A stretch of 23,381 nucleotides of DNA from JAYWIG01 sp043789035 (lineage in GTDB: Bacteria; Pseudomonadota; Gammaproteobacteria; Burkholderiales; Burkholderiaceae_E): assembly GCA_043789035.1 (NCBI GenBank), contig JAYWIG010000358.1, forward strand, positions 1-23,381, in the 5' to 3' direction. Made by a program: the position numbers and the translations under genes. Under the pieces are notes generated by a model. That model was not told where the DNA came from. It saw only the letters and a list, made by a program, of their open reading frames with translations, and ran no database searches. Below, piece by piece: positions 7,463 to 15,122 of the stretch; within the stretch, counting starts at the first letter, position 1, and each line of letters opens with the position of its first letter.

Positions 7463-8956
7463 ATGCGCAACAAACAAGAAATTACCGGTATCTGGATTAA
7501 GCTCTTTCCTCGCTTTGCTGGCAGCAGCAGCACTCTACAAGGCCAGGTCAAAGAGATGATGGTTAACAGCATCTTGATGGGCCTCGTTCCTGCAGATACC
7601 AAAATTCCACCGAGCAGAACATTGGCCACTGCTTTGGGTGTTTCCCGCAATACAGTGTCGCTAGCACTTCAAGTTCTCGTAGACAAAGGTTTTTTGCGTG
7701 CGGTAGAGCGAAGCGGTTTGTTCGTAAACCGAGACATTTTGCTTGGGCAAGCTGCAAAATCGGCAGAACCCACTTCACTTGTTGAAAGCCTCAATTGGGC
7801 AGATCGTCTAAAGACTCAACTGCATCAGCAACGCAACATCATCAAACCTGCCAATTGGCAGGATCTAACCTACCCTTTCGTGTATGGCCAATTTGATCCT
7901 AGCCTGATGCCGCTCAAAGACTGGCGCGAATGTGCGCATCAGTCTTTGTTCGCGCCGGCTGTTAAGAAATGGTCGCAAGACCATATCGACCGCGATTACG
8001 GTCCACTCATCGACCAAATCCAACATCGCTTGTTGCCAGCACGAGGCATCATCGCTAGGCATGACGAAATTTTAGTGACCGCTGGCGCGCAAATGGCTTG
8101 CTATTTACTGGCTCACACACTCGTGGATCGCAATACTGCTGTGGGCATTGAAGAGCCAGGCTATCCAGATGCTCGCAATAACTTCAAATTGCGCAGCAAT
8201 AAGATTGCAGCTCTGCCGATTGATCAAGAAGGTTTAATCGCTTCACCGGCCTTTAGTCAATGTACATATGTTTACACCACACCTAGTCATCAATGCCCTA
8301 CGACTGTGACCATGTCGATGCAGCGCAGGCAGCAAATTCTTGACCTCGCTTACCAAAAAAATGTGGTGCTGATTGAAGACGACCATGAAAGCGAGCTCAA
8401 TTTTTCTAACCGACCGCTTCCCGCACTCAAAAGTTTGGATACCCGTGGGCGCGTGATTTATCTAGGAAGTTTGTCTAAAACTCTGGCTCACGGACTGCGT
8501 ATAGGGTATGTCGTTGCCCCACCGGATTTAATTCAAGAGCTGCGCGCCCTACGCAGACTCATTATGCGCCATCCATCATCAAACAACGCGCATATTGCCA
8601 GCCTGTTCATTGCCCAAGGCCATCATGATGCTTTCATTCGCAAGTTGAATGTCACCTATAGCCAGCGACGCCATGAGTTAGTGCAAGCCTTTGAGCGCTA
8701 TTTACCTGCTTGCCAGATCACACCTGCACAAGGTGGTTCAGGGGCTTGGATTCGAGGCCCCGCCAACTTAGACAGCAAAGTACTCGCTCAGAAGTGTCTG
8801 GAGAAAAGCATACTGATCGAGTCTGGCGAAGTTTTTTTTGACCTTACTAATTCGGCAGCGAAAAACTATTTTCGGTTGGGATACTCAGCCATTGCCACTC
8901 CATTAATTGGAGCCGGCGTACGTGAGTTATCTTATTTGATGGAGGCGTCTGTCTAG
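7463..8956 (+). CDS. MocR/PdxR/TauR-type transcriptional regulator (GntR HTH plus aminotransferase-like domain)
   Basis: This is a 497-residue chimeric regulator. Residues about 24-90 form a GntR-type winged helix (LQGQVKEMM, IPPSRTLATALGVSRNTVSLAL, GFLRAVERSGLFV). After a linker, about 135-497 is a fold-type I aminotransferase domain with EPGYPDAR, IEDDHESEL and Lys339 in GSLSKTLAHGLRIGY, which should bind PLP. In this family the domain senses an amino compound or PLP; TauR senses taurine in taurine operons. Lying last in the apparent operon and on the same strand, it probably controls the sulfonate genes, perhaps through an external aldimine with an amino-sulfonate. EDDHESE replaces the commoner EDDYDSE, which could alter ligand contacts. 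No clear ribosome-binding site is seen before the ATG. Confidence 0.88.
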   Translation: MRNKQEITGIWIKLFPRFAGSSSTLQGQVKEMMVNSILMGLVPADTKIPPSRTLATALGVSRNTVSLALQVLVDKGFLRAVERSGLFVNRDILLGQAAKSAEPTSLVESLNWADRLKTQLHQQRNIIKPANWQDLTYPFVYGQFDPSLMPLKDWRECAHQSLFAPAVKKWSQDHIDRDYGPLIDQIQHRLLPARGIIARHDEILVTAGAQMACYLLAHTLVDRNTAVGIEEPGYPDARNNFKLRSNKIAALPIDQEGLIASPAFSQCTYVYTTPSHQCPTTVTMSMQRRQQILDLAYQKNVVLIEDDHESELNFSNRPLPALKSLDTRGRVIYLGSLSKTLAHGLRIGYVVAPPDLIQELRALRRLIMRHPSSNNAHIASLFIAQGHHDAFIRKLNVTYSQRRHELVQAFERYLPACQITPAQGGSGAWIRGPANLDSKVLAQKCLEKSILIESGEVFFDLTNSAAKNYFRLGYSAIATPLIGAGVRELSYLMEASV

Positions 8957-8995
8957 TAAATATCAAGCCTGAATAGTCTCCACATTGGCAGCGCC

Positions 8996-9023
8996 GTACA
9001 CAAGGCGTGTACAGTGCTGCACT
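8996..9023. promoter_or_regulatory. Two adjacent palindromes abutting the UbiB-type gene start
   Basis: GTACAC (8996-9001) and GTGTAC (9007-9012) form a perfect inverted repeat with a five-base spacer. Directly after it, AGTGC-T-GCACT (9013-9023) is a perfect 11-base palindrome that ends at the base before the ATG at 9024. No T run follows, so this does not look like a terminator of the regulator gene. The pair occupies the place where a ribosome-binding site would be expected, and none is visible. An operator or a translation-controlling RNA fold is possible. Confidence 0.3.
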
Positions 9024-10370
9024 ATGCCAAGTAAAAAAGATACGCCTTCAAAAACTAGTTCGTTACCTAGCGCCGTACCAACGGGCCGCCTCTCTCGCTT
9101 CACTAAGTTCGGCTTACTAACCACCAGCATCGCGGGTAGCATGCTGGTAAATGGCGCCAAGCAACTTGCCAGCGGTAACCGACCAAAATTTTCTGACCTG
9201 TTGCTGACACCATCTAATGCAAAACGAGTGGTGCAACAGCTCGCTCAAATGCGAGGTGCTGCCATGAAGTTAGGGCAATTGCTGTCGATGGACGCTGGCG
9301 ACTTAATACCGCCGGAGCTTGCCAATATCTTAAGTACATTGCGTGCGGATGCCAGTGCAATGCCAACTTCGCAAGTCGAACAAGTGCTGGTTGGTCAATG
9401 GGGCAAAGCATGGAAATCAAAAATAAAGTCATTCGACTTCGATCCAGTGGCAGCGGCGTCGATTGGGCAAGTACACCGCGCAACCTCTAAGCGCGGCGAG
9501 GCGCTTGCGATTAAATTGCAATATCCCGGTGTGAGAAAAAGTATTGATAGCGATGTGGATAACGTCGCCGGTTTACTGAAGTTCACAGGGTTAGTGCCAA
9601 GCGACATCAATATAGCGCCCTTTTTAAAAGACGCAAAAAAGCAGCTCCACCATGAGGCCGATTACTTGCGTGAAGGCAAGTTCTTGCAGCACTTTCACGA
9701 TCTGTTGAAGGACGATTCATCGTTCTGCGTTCCGCAATGGTTCGAGAGTTTAAGTAGCGCCGATTTACTGGCAATGTCCTATATCGAAAGCATTCCGATT
9801 GAAGACGTTATCGCTGCGCCACAGGCAGAACGTGATGCAGTCATTGCAAGTCTAATCAGACTATTTCTTCGGGAGTTGCTGGAATTCCGAATGATTCAAA
9901 CTGACCCGAATTTTGCGAACTACCGGTATGCACCTGCGACCAAACAATTGGTGTTGTTAGATTTCGGTGCAGTCACAGAATATTCATTAGCGACTGTGGC
10001 TCAATTCAAGAAACTGATCAAAGGCGCATTCACACAAGATAAGGCGCGTATGGCCGCAGCCGCACAAAGTCTGAGCTACTTCGATGAAACCACTTCGCAA
10101 CACCATAAAGACAAAGTGATGCGAATTATTGAAATCGCCTTAGAGCCGCAATGCTTCGATGGTGAATTCGATTTCGCTAATGCCGATTTAGCGCCGCGAT
10201 TAAATGAACTTGCCTTTGAATTGATGAAAGCAAGAGACTTTTGGCATGTGCCGCCAACATCTCTTTTACTGCTGCAACGAAAAGCCGCAGGCATCTTTTT
10301 ACTTGCGGTAAAACTCCAAGCTCGGGTCAACGTGCATTCCCTCACCAAAGCAGCTGTGGGGCTTGCATAG
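9024..10370 (+). CDS. ABC1/UbiB (AarF/ADCK) family atypical kinase/ATPase
   Basis: This is a 448-residue protein of the UbiB/ADCK family, the atypical kinases or ATPases that support ubiquinone and isoprenoid-lipid metabolism. Marks in order are KLGQ (82-85, the KxGQ motif), the alanine-rich loop AAASIGQVH (143-151), the ATP-site lysine in AIKLQYPGVR (Lys164), the glutamate in HHEADYLRE (211), the catalytic-loop variant QTDPNFANYRY (Asp294, Asn299) and the DFG-type LLDFGAV (Asp313). The loop reads DPNFANY in place of the commoner DPHPGN, as in a soluble branch of the family. I start at the ATG at 9024; an in-frame TTG at 8985 would add 13 unremarkable residues. It is not true UbiB, as the C-terminal membrane anchor is absent. 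It lies 67 bases after the regulator gene and is probably unrelated to sulfonate use. Confidence 0.87.
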   Translation: MPSKKDTPSKTSSLPSAVPTGRLSRFTKFGLLTTSIAGSMLVNGAKQLASGNRPKFSDLLLTPSNAKRVVQQLAQMRGAAMKLGQLLSMDAGDLIPPELANILSTLRADASAMPTSQVEQVLVGQWGKAWKSKIKSFDFDPVAAASIGQVHRATSKRGEALAIKLQYPGVRKSIDSDVDNVAGLLKFTGLVPSDINIAPFLKDAKKQLHHEADYLREGKFLQHFHDLLKDDSSFCVPQWFESLSSADLLAMSYIESIPIEDVIAAPQAERDAVIASLIRLFLRELLEFRMIQTDPNFANYRYAPATKQLVLLDFGAVTEYSLATVAQFKKLIKGAFTQDKARMAAAAQSLSYFDETTSQHHKDKVMRIIEIALEPQCFDGEFDFANADLAPRLNELAFELMKARDFWHVPPTSLLLLQRKAAGIFLLAVKLQARVNVHSLTKAAVGLA

Positions 10371-10389
10371 GAAATTACCCGAGCTTCGC

Positions 10390-10419
10390 ACTTAGAAATT
10401 CCCTAAAACTCTAAGTTTT
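10390..10419. repeat. AT-rich inverted repeats between the UbiB-type and HEAT/TPR genes
   Basis: ACTTAG (10390-10395) pairs with CTAAGT (10411-10416), and alternatively AAAACT (10405-10410) pairs with AGTTTT (10414-10419) around CTA. The two folds are mutually exclusive. The stems are AT-rich and a short T run lies at the end. It may be a weak terminator for the upstream gene; it lies in the 65-base gap and nothing else stands out there. Confidence 0.28.
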
Positions 10420-10435
10420 CCCGCAATATGCAGTT

Positions 10436-11092
10436 ATGCGATTAACTAAGCTCATTTGGATTTCTGGATTCTCGGCGGTTTGCTTGCTCGCTGGCAAATC
10501 TTGGGCTACCGATGTAATGACCCGCCAGCAAGCAATTAATGCTCTAACCAGCCAATCCGCCAAAACAAAACTAGATGCCATTACTCGCTTAGCAAAAATC
10601 GGCCAAATGCAAGACAGCGATGCCTTAGTTGCAGCGCTCAAAGATAGTGACCCTGCCGTCAGTACAAGCGCGACCTCAGCGCTTTGGCAAATATGGGCCA
10701 GGGCCAACGATAAGGCCGTCGATCAACTCTATCGAAAAGGCATTGCGCAAATGTCTGCGGGGCAAAGCCTGCAGGCAATCACTACTTTTAGCAAAATTAT
10801 CAGTATCAAGCCGCAATTTGCCGAAGCATGGAATAAGCGCGCAACGGTTTATTACTTTGTTGGCGATTTACAAAAATCGATCGCCGATTGCGACGAAGTA
10901 ATAAAACGCAACCCAAACCACTTTGGCGCACTCTCCGGTTACGGTCAAATTTTCGCCCAAATGGGTGACTTAGACCAAGCCCTTCGATATTTTGAAAAAG
11001 CCTATGCGATCAATCCAACAATGTCGGGTGTTGCACAGGCGATTAAGGATATCCGGAAGCTGCAAGAGCGCGAGGGCGCAAGGCGAACTTAA
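10436..11092 (+). CDS. Exported HEAT/TPR-repeat protein of unknown function
   Basis: This is a 218-residue protein with a signal peptide (residues 1-24: a basic start, a hydrophobic core, then AGKSWA before the probable cleavage site). Residues about 28-93 are a HEAT-like pair of helices (AKTKLDAITRLAKIG, DALVAALKDSDPAVSTSA). Residues about 96-205 are three TPR units (KGIAQMSAGQSLQAITTF, KRATVYYFVGDLQKSIADCDEVIKRNP in part, GQIFAQMGDLDQALRYFEKAYAINP in part). Such repeats are protein-binding scaffolds, here in the periplasm. No enzyme motif is present. A small out-of-frame ATG precedes it at 10428, and the ribosome-binding site is not obvious, but the signal peptide fits the chosen start. It stands alone, with 65 bases before it and 163 after. 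Confidence 0.75.
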   Translation: MRLTKLIWISGFSAVCLLAGKSWATDVMTRQQAINALTSQSAKTKLDAITRLAKIGQMQDSDALVAALKDSDPAVSTSATSALWQIWARANDKAVDQLYRKGIAQMSAGQSLQAITTFSKIISIKPQFAEAWNKRATVYYFVGDLQKSIADCDEVIKRNPNHFGALSGYGQIFAQMGDLDQALRYFEKAYAINPTMSGVAQAIKDIRKLQEREGARRT

Positions 11093-11125
11093 ACTGCCAT
11101 TACGACGCTGCTGCCACTAACCCAT

Positions 11126-11165
11126 AGCCTAGGCTTTGCCCTTTAGTGTGTTTGCTTGCCTAGCT
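11126..11165. promoter_or_regulatory. Palindrome-rich segment upstream of the HAAT-type ABC operon
   Basis: The 163-base gap 11093-11255 must contain the promoter of the ABC operon. It includes the perfect 10-base palindrome AGCCTAGGCT (11126-11135), whose part TAGGC recurs inverted as GCCTAGCT at 11158-11165. A TATAAG (11192-11197) could be a -10 box, but I find no convincing -35 at the right distance. A regulator-binding site is possible; confidence is low. Confidence 0.22.
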
Positions 11166-11255
11166 GTGCACCCAGCCAACGATATCCACGTTATAAGATG
11201 CGGGTATCATCACGCCCAAGCCAGATATTCAGAATTAGCTTTTTACGGAGACACC

Positions 11256-12455
11256 ATGAAATTTCTTAAGATCGCCCTAGCGACAGCTGTGGCAGTTTGC
11301 TCGATAGCGGCACAGCCAGTATCGGCTCAGACCATTAAAATCGGTTTAATTGGCACTTACAGCGGCCCAGGCGCTGCTCAAGGTGATCAAATCGAAAAAG
11401 GCGTGCGCCTCTACATGAAAATGAATGCAGACAAGCTCCCAAAGGGCGTCAAAGTCGAAATCATTCAACGTGACGATACCGGCGCAAACCCCGACGTCGC
11501 CAAGCGCGTAGCCCAAGAATTGATCGTACGCGATAAGGTACAAATCATTACCGGCATAGTTTGGACACCCAACTTGGCCGCCATCGGCCCATTATCAGCT
11601 GAAGCCAAAATTCCCGTCATGAGCATGAACGCTGCGGGTGCAAAGGTACTGAACTCCTCGCCGTATATGGCGCGCATGTCATTCACCCTGTGCCAGTCGT
11701 CTTACCCAGCAGGTTTATGGGCTGGTAGAAAATACAAAAAAGCCTACACAGCGGTAAGTGATTTCGCGCCGGGCCATGAAGCAGAAGGCTGCTTTATTCG
11801 TGGCTTCAAAGAAGCTGGCGGAGAAATTATCGGTTCAGTGCGTATTCCGTTTGCCAACCCTGATTTCGTGCCATTCTTGCAGCGCATTAAAGATGCCAAG
11901 CCAGAGGTAATGTTTGCATTCAACCCTGCAGGCAAGCAAGCTGCAGCAATGATGAAAGCTTATAGCGACCTTGATATGGCTAAGGCTAACATCAAGTATC
12001 TTGGTACAGGCGACATCGTGACTGACGAAGAACTGCAAGGCATGGGCGACGCAGCGTTGGGCGTAACAACCGTTCACCACTACTCTGCAGCGGCCGACCG
12101 TCCTGCAACGAAAGCATTCGTTGCAGCTTATAAAAAGGAATATGGCGCTGAATTGAACCCTGGCTTCATGGTGGTTGGTGCTTGGGACGCAATGGACGCA
12201 ATCTACGGCGCTATTCGTGCCCAAGGTGGCAAAATCGATCCGCAGAAAACGATTGATTTCTGGAAAACTTACACCACAACCAACAGCCCTCGCGGTGCGG
12301 TATCGATCGACCCAGACACTCGTGATGTAATCAACCCAGAGTATCTGCGCGAAGTTCGTCGCGTAAACGGCAAACTCGCTAACGTAGAAATTCAAGTGAT
12401 CAACACAGCGATTAAAGACCCCCTCAAAGAGTTTGAGAAAACCGACAAGAAGTAA
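11256..12455 (+). CDS. LivJ-type (HAAT family) ABC transporter substrate-binding protein
   Basis: This is a 399-residue periplasmic binding protein of the Peripla_BP_6 family. A signal peptide of about 23 residues ends in PVSAQ. The mature part begins TIKIGLIGTYSGPGAAQGDQIEKG, the standard first strand and loop of the fold, followed by RDDTGANPDVAKRVAQELI and later NPAGKQAAAMMKAY. Family members bind leucine-type amino acids, amides, urea or aromatic acids. The residues seen do not decide which, and SMNAAGAKVLNSSPYMARMSFT is typical of the poorly characterised aromatic/other branch. The ATG at 11256 follows ACGGAG (11245-11250). The four following genes encode the rest of the importer, and a 13-bp stem-loop separates this gene from them. 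Confidence 0.88.
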   Translation: MKFLKIALATAVAVCSIAAQPVSAQTIKIGLIGTYSGPGAAQGDQIEKGVRLYMKMNADKLPKGVKVEIIQRDDTGANPDVAKRVAQELIVRDKVQIITGIVWTPNLAAIGPLSAEAKIPVMSMNAAGAKVLNSSPYMARMSFTLCQSSYPAGLWAGRKYKKAYTAVSDFAPGHEAEGCFIRGFKEAGGEIIGSVRIPFANPDFVPFLQRIKDAKPEVMFAFNPAGKQAAAMMKAYSDLDMAKANIKYLGTGDIVTDEELQGMGDAALGVTTVHHYSAAADRPATKAFVAAYKKEYGAELNPGFMVVGAWDAMDAIYGAIRAQGGKIDPQKTIDFWKTYTTTNSPRGAVSIDPDTRDVINPEYLREVRRVNGKLANVEIQVINTAIKDPLKEFEKTDKK

Positions 12456-12471
12456 TTTTTAAAGGGCTTGA

Positions 12472-12513
12472 GTTCAGTGCAAACTTCAAACAGTTTGCAC
12501 TGAACCGGTTTTT
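12472..12513 (+). terminator. Strong stem-loop after the LivJ-type gene
   Basis: GTTCAGTGCAAAC (12472-12484) and GTTTGCACTGAAC (12493-12505) are perfectly complementary over 13 bp, with the eight-base loop TTCAAACA. A run of five T follows (12509-12513), and the permease ATG is at 12515. It sits just after the binding-protein stop. It looks like an intrinsic terminator with partial read-through or an mRNA-stabilising stem, giving more binding protein than membrane parts. It also covers the region where a ribosome-binding site for the permease would be. Confidence 0.7.
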
Positions 12514-12514
12514 C

Positions 12515-13390
12515 ATGGACGCATTTCTTTCTTCACTCGTTAGCGTAGCCTTTCACGGCATTGCGTTTGGCATGATTCTTTATGTAATCTCTGTCGGCTT
12601 ATCGATCACGATGGGTTTGATGGGGTTTACCAACCTCGCTCACGGTGTGTTTGCGATGGCGGGTGGTTACATTCTTGTTACCGCATTGGCAAAATACAGC
12701 ATTCCGTTTCCGCTCGCACTTTTACTGTCATTCGTATTAGTAGCAGCCGCTAGCGTGGTGCTCGAACGATTACTTTATTCCCGCCTTTACGGTGCTACCG
12801 AGCTTGAACAAGTGCTGTTCACCATCGGCTTAATTTTCATGTCTGTTGCAGTAGCCCGCTTAATCTTCGGCACTCTGCAGCAGCCAGTAGTTCTCCCCGA
12901 TTACCTAAAAGGCCAATTCGCGCTATTTGGTCGAGACTTCCCAACCTATCGCATATTCTTGATGCTGTTTAGCGGCCTAATTATTGCGGCACTCTGGTTC
13001 GGTATTGAACGTACCATTTGGGGTGCTAAGGTTCGCGCAGCGGTGGACAACCGCGCTATGGCCCAAGCTATCGGTATTAATACCAAGCGACTTTTCACCA
13101 TGACATTTGCCATCGGTAGCGGTTTAGCAGGCTTGGGCGGCGCATTAGGTGCCGACATCATTGCCGTGCAACCAACCTACCCTTTCGAGCAACTGGTGTA
13201 CTTCTTAATTGTTGTTTCGATTGGGGGACTAGGCAGTTTGCGCGGCCCTTTCGTTGCGGCACTACTGATTGGTGTCACTGATACGGCTTGCAAATATTGG
13301 TTGCCGCAGTTTGGTGCCTTCTTTATTTACGCCGCTACTATCGCGTTGCTACTTTGGCGCCCCTTGGGCTTGTTTGGAAAGCGCGCATGA
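12515..13390 (+). CDS. LivH-type branched-chain amino-acid family ABC permease
   Basis: This is a 291-residue inner-membrane permease with about eight hydrophobic segments. The N-terminal MGLMGFTNLAHGVFAMAGGY corresponds to the LivH signature (INFAHG). The cytoplasmic loop GAKVRAAVDNRAMAQAIGINTKRLFTMTFAIGSGLAGLGG is the conserved ATPase-docking region of the family. It pairs with the LivM-type permease that starts at 13387 with an ATGA overlap. The ATG at 12515 is placed directly after the stem-loop's T run and lacks a visible ribosome-binding site, so translation may depend on how the hairpin folds. Substrate unknown. Confidence 0.88.
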   Translation: MDAFLSSLVSVAFHGIAFGMILYVISVGLSITMGLMGFTNLAHGVFAMAGGYILVTALAKYSIPFPLALLLSFVLVAAASVVLERLLYSRLYGATELEQVLFTIGLIFMSVAVARLIFGTLQQPVVLPDYLKGQFALFGRDFPTYRIFLMLFSGLIIAALWFGIERTIWGAKVRAAVDNRAMAQAIGINTKRLFTMTFAIGSGLAGLGGALGADIIAVQPTYPFEQLVYFLIVVSIGGLGSLRGPFVAALLIGVTDTACKYWLPQFGAFFIYAATIALLLWRPLGLFGKRA

Positions 13391-14376
13391 AGCACCCTGC
13401 TGGTTACAACGCAAACGCAAGCCTGCGATGGACTGAGGCTCTGCCTTGGCTCTTAGCAATTGCTGTTTTCTTTTTACTGCCTGACTATTTGTCAATGGGC
13501 ATTCGTGTGCTTACCTATATTCTGTTCGCACTATCGCTTGATTTAATTATTGGTTACGCAGGTATCGTTACCCTGGGCCATGCGGCATTCTTCGGAGTTG
13601 GCGCTTATGTCACCGGTATCGTTTCCGTCAAGCTTGGGATTACCAATCCATTCCTACAATTGATACTAGGCGGCGTTGCGGCGGGATTGCTGGGCTTATT
13701 CACTGGTTTAGTGATCATGCGTACCCACGGTTTAGCGCAGTTGATGCTGACCTTAGCGGTCGCGGCAGTATGTTTAGAGATTGCCAACAAAGCAACCGAC
13801 ATAACAGGCGGTGCCGACGGCTTATCGGGCGTGATTGTTGATCCAATTTTTGGGCTCTTCAAATTCGATCTTTATGGCGTTACTGGCTACTGGTGGTGCT
13901 TAGCGGTACTGCTTGTATGCTGGTATGTCGTTCGCCGAGTGATCTACTCGCCCTTTGGTGCCAGCTTGACCGGCATTCGAGAAAACCGCGTGCGAATGGA
14001 AGCGATTGGAGCGCCGGTGTATTTGCGTTTGGTCTTGGTCTACACTTTGTCGGCATTTATCGCAGGCTTAGCCGGCGCGTTGCTAACACAAACTAACCAA
14101 GTGGTTGGCCTGAACGTACTCGGCTTTGAACCATCGGGTGAACTCATCGTCATGTTAGTGTTGGGCGGAGTCGGTCGCATCTATGGCGCATTCCTCGGAC
14201 CTCTAATATTCTTAGTCGCCCAGGACTTTTTATCTAAACAATTCCCGGAATACTGGTACTTCGGTATCGGTTTAATGTTAGTGCTAGTCGTGCTTTTTGC
14301 CCGAGGTGGATTCTTAGGTATTTTCGACAACATCGGTGCTCGTTTGTTTTCTAAAAAGCAAGGCTCAACATCATGA
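13387..14376 (+). CDS. LivM-type branched-chain amino-acid family ABC permease
   Basis: This is a 329-residue second permease subunit with about eight to ten hydrophobic segments. ALSLDLIIGYAGIVTLGHAAFFGVGAY near residue 55 and SPFGASLTGIRENRVRMEAIGAPVYLRLVLVYTLSAFIAGLAGAL are the LivM family signatures. The GGVGRIYGAFLGP stretch near the C-terminus is also standard. I use the ATG at 13387, which overlaps the LivH-type stop as ATGA. A longer reading from 13288 would lie inside the LivH gene in another frame. Its 3' end overlaps the LivG-type start by four bases. Confidence 0.88.
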   Translation: MKHPAGYNANASLRWTEALPWLLAIAVFFLLPDYLSMGIRVLTYILFALSLDLIIGYAGIVTLGHAAFFGVGAYVTGIVSVKLGITNPFLQLILGGVAAGLLGLFTGLVIMRTHGLAQLMLTLAVAAVCLEIANKATDITGGADGLSGVIVDPIFGLFKFDLYGVTGYWWCLAVLLVCWYVVRRVIYSPFGASLTGIRENRVRMEAIGAPVYLRLVLVYTLSAFIAGLAGALLTQTNQVVGLNVLGFEPSGELIVMLVLGGVGRIYGAFLGPLIFLVAQDFLSKQFPEYWYFGIGLMLVLVVLFARGGFLGIFDNIGARLFSKKQGSTS

Positions 14377-15122
14377 GCGCAGTTTTACAAACTATCAACT
14401 TATGCAAGAGTTTCGGTGCGCTCACCGTTGCTGGAAACATTAACTTTTCACTCGAAGCGGGTGCTCGACACGCGCTTATTGGCCCGAACGGTGCAGGTAA
14501 AACCACCTTCATTAATTTGCTTTCAGGAAGGTTGGTGCCAACGTCTGGCAAAGTGATGTTGGCTGGTGAAGATATGTCGAACCTGCCTCAGGCGGTTCGC
14601 GTCAAACGCGGCCTCGGCCGTACCTTCCAAATCAACACACTGTTTGGTGACATGAGCGTGCTTGATAACGTGGCGCTTGGGGTTGCCGAGCGTAAAGGCG
14701 GCGCTGGCAGTTGGTGGCGCGCGGCCAGTGCAAGGAAAGATATTCGCGACGAAGCGTTAGCCTTGCTCGATTCACTAGGAATTGTGGACGAAGCGCCAAG
14801 ACGGGTTATTGATTTACCCTATGGAAAGCAGCGCTTGGTCGAGATTGCGATTGCACTCGGTTTAAAACCCAAAGTGTTATTGCTTGATGAGCCTGCCGCT
14901 GGTGTGCCCAAAGTTGAATCCGAAAAGATTCTTGAAGCACTCGGTTACTTACCCAAAGACATCGCGGTACTCATTATCGAACATGATATGGATTTAGTTT
15001 TTCGCTTTGCTGACCGAATTACCGTGCTGGTACAAGGTGAAGTTCTGTGCGAAGGCACACCGAAAGAAATAGAAAACAACCCACGGGTGCGCGAAGTGTA
15101 TCTAGGTGAAGCTCATGAGTAA
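14373..15122 (+). CDS. LivG-type ABC transporter ATP-binding protein
   Basis: This is a 249-residue ATPase of the HAAT importer. Walker A is GPNGAGKTT (37-45), the Q-loop region is GLGRTFQINTLFGDMSVLDNV (Gln87), the signature is the variant LPYGKQRLVEIA (148-159), Walker B is VLLLDEPAAG with the catalytic Glu173, and the switch histidine is in IIEHDMD (204). LPYGKQR in place of LSGGQ is usual for LivG. DEPAAGVPKVE lacks the commoner LNP after the D-loop. Translational coupling on both sides (ATGA at 14373; overlap with the next gene at 15115) places it firmly in the operon. Confidence 0.9.
   Translation: MSAVLQTINLCKSFGALTVAGNINFSLEAGARHALIGPNGAGKTTFINLLSGRLVPTSGKVMLAGEDMSNLPQAVRVKRGLGRTFQINTLFGDMSVLDNVALGVAERKGGAGSWWRAASARKDIRDEALALLDSLGIVDEAPRRVIDLPYGKQRLVEIAIALGLKPKVLLLDEPAAGVPKVESEKILEALGYLPKDIAVLIIEHDMDLVFRFADRITVLVQGEVLCEGTPKEIENNPRVREVYLGEAHE

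Noticed and set aside
11136..11255. Longer N-terminus for the LivJ-type binding protein
   Set aside because: The signal peptide starts at the ATG at 11256 with ACGGAG in front; the extra 40 residues look like translated intergenic DNA.
11835..12395. 186-codon open frame on the minus strand
   Set aside because: It lies entirely inside the LivJ-type gene, has a cysteine/histidine-rich unrealistic composition and no recognisable domain; it is a shadow frame.
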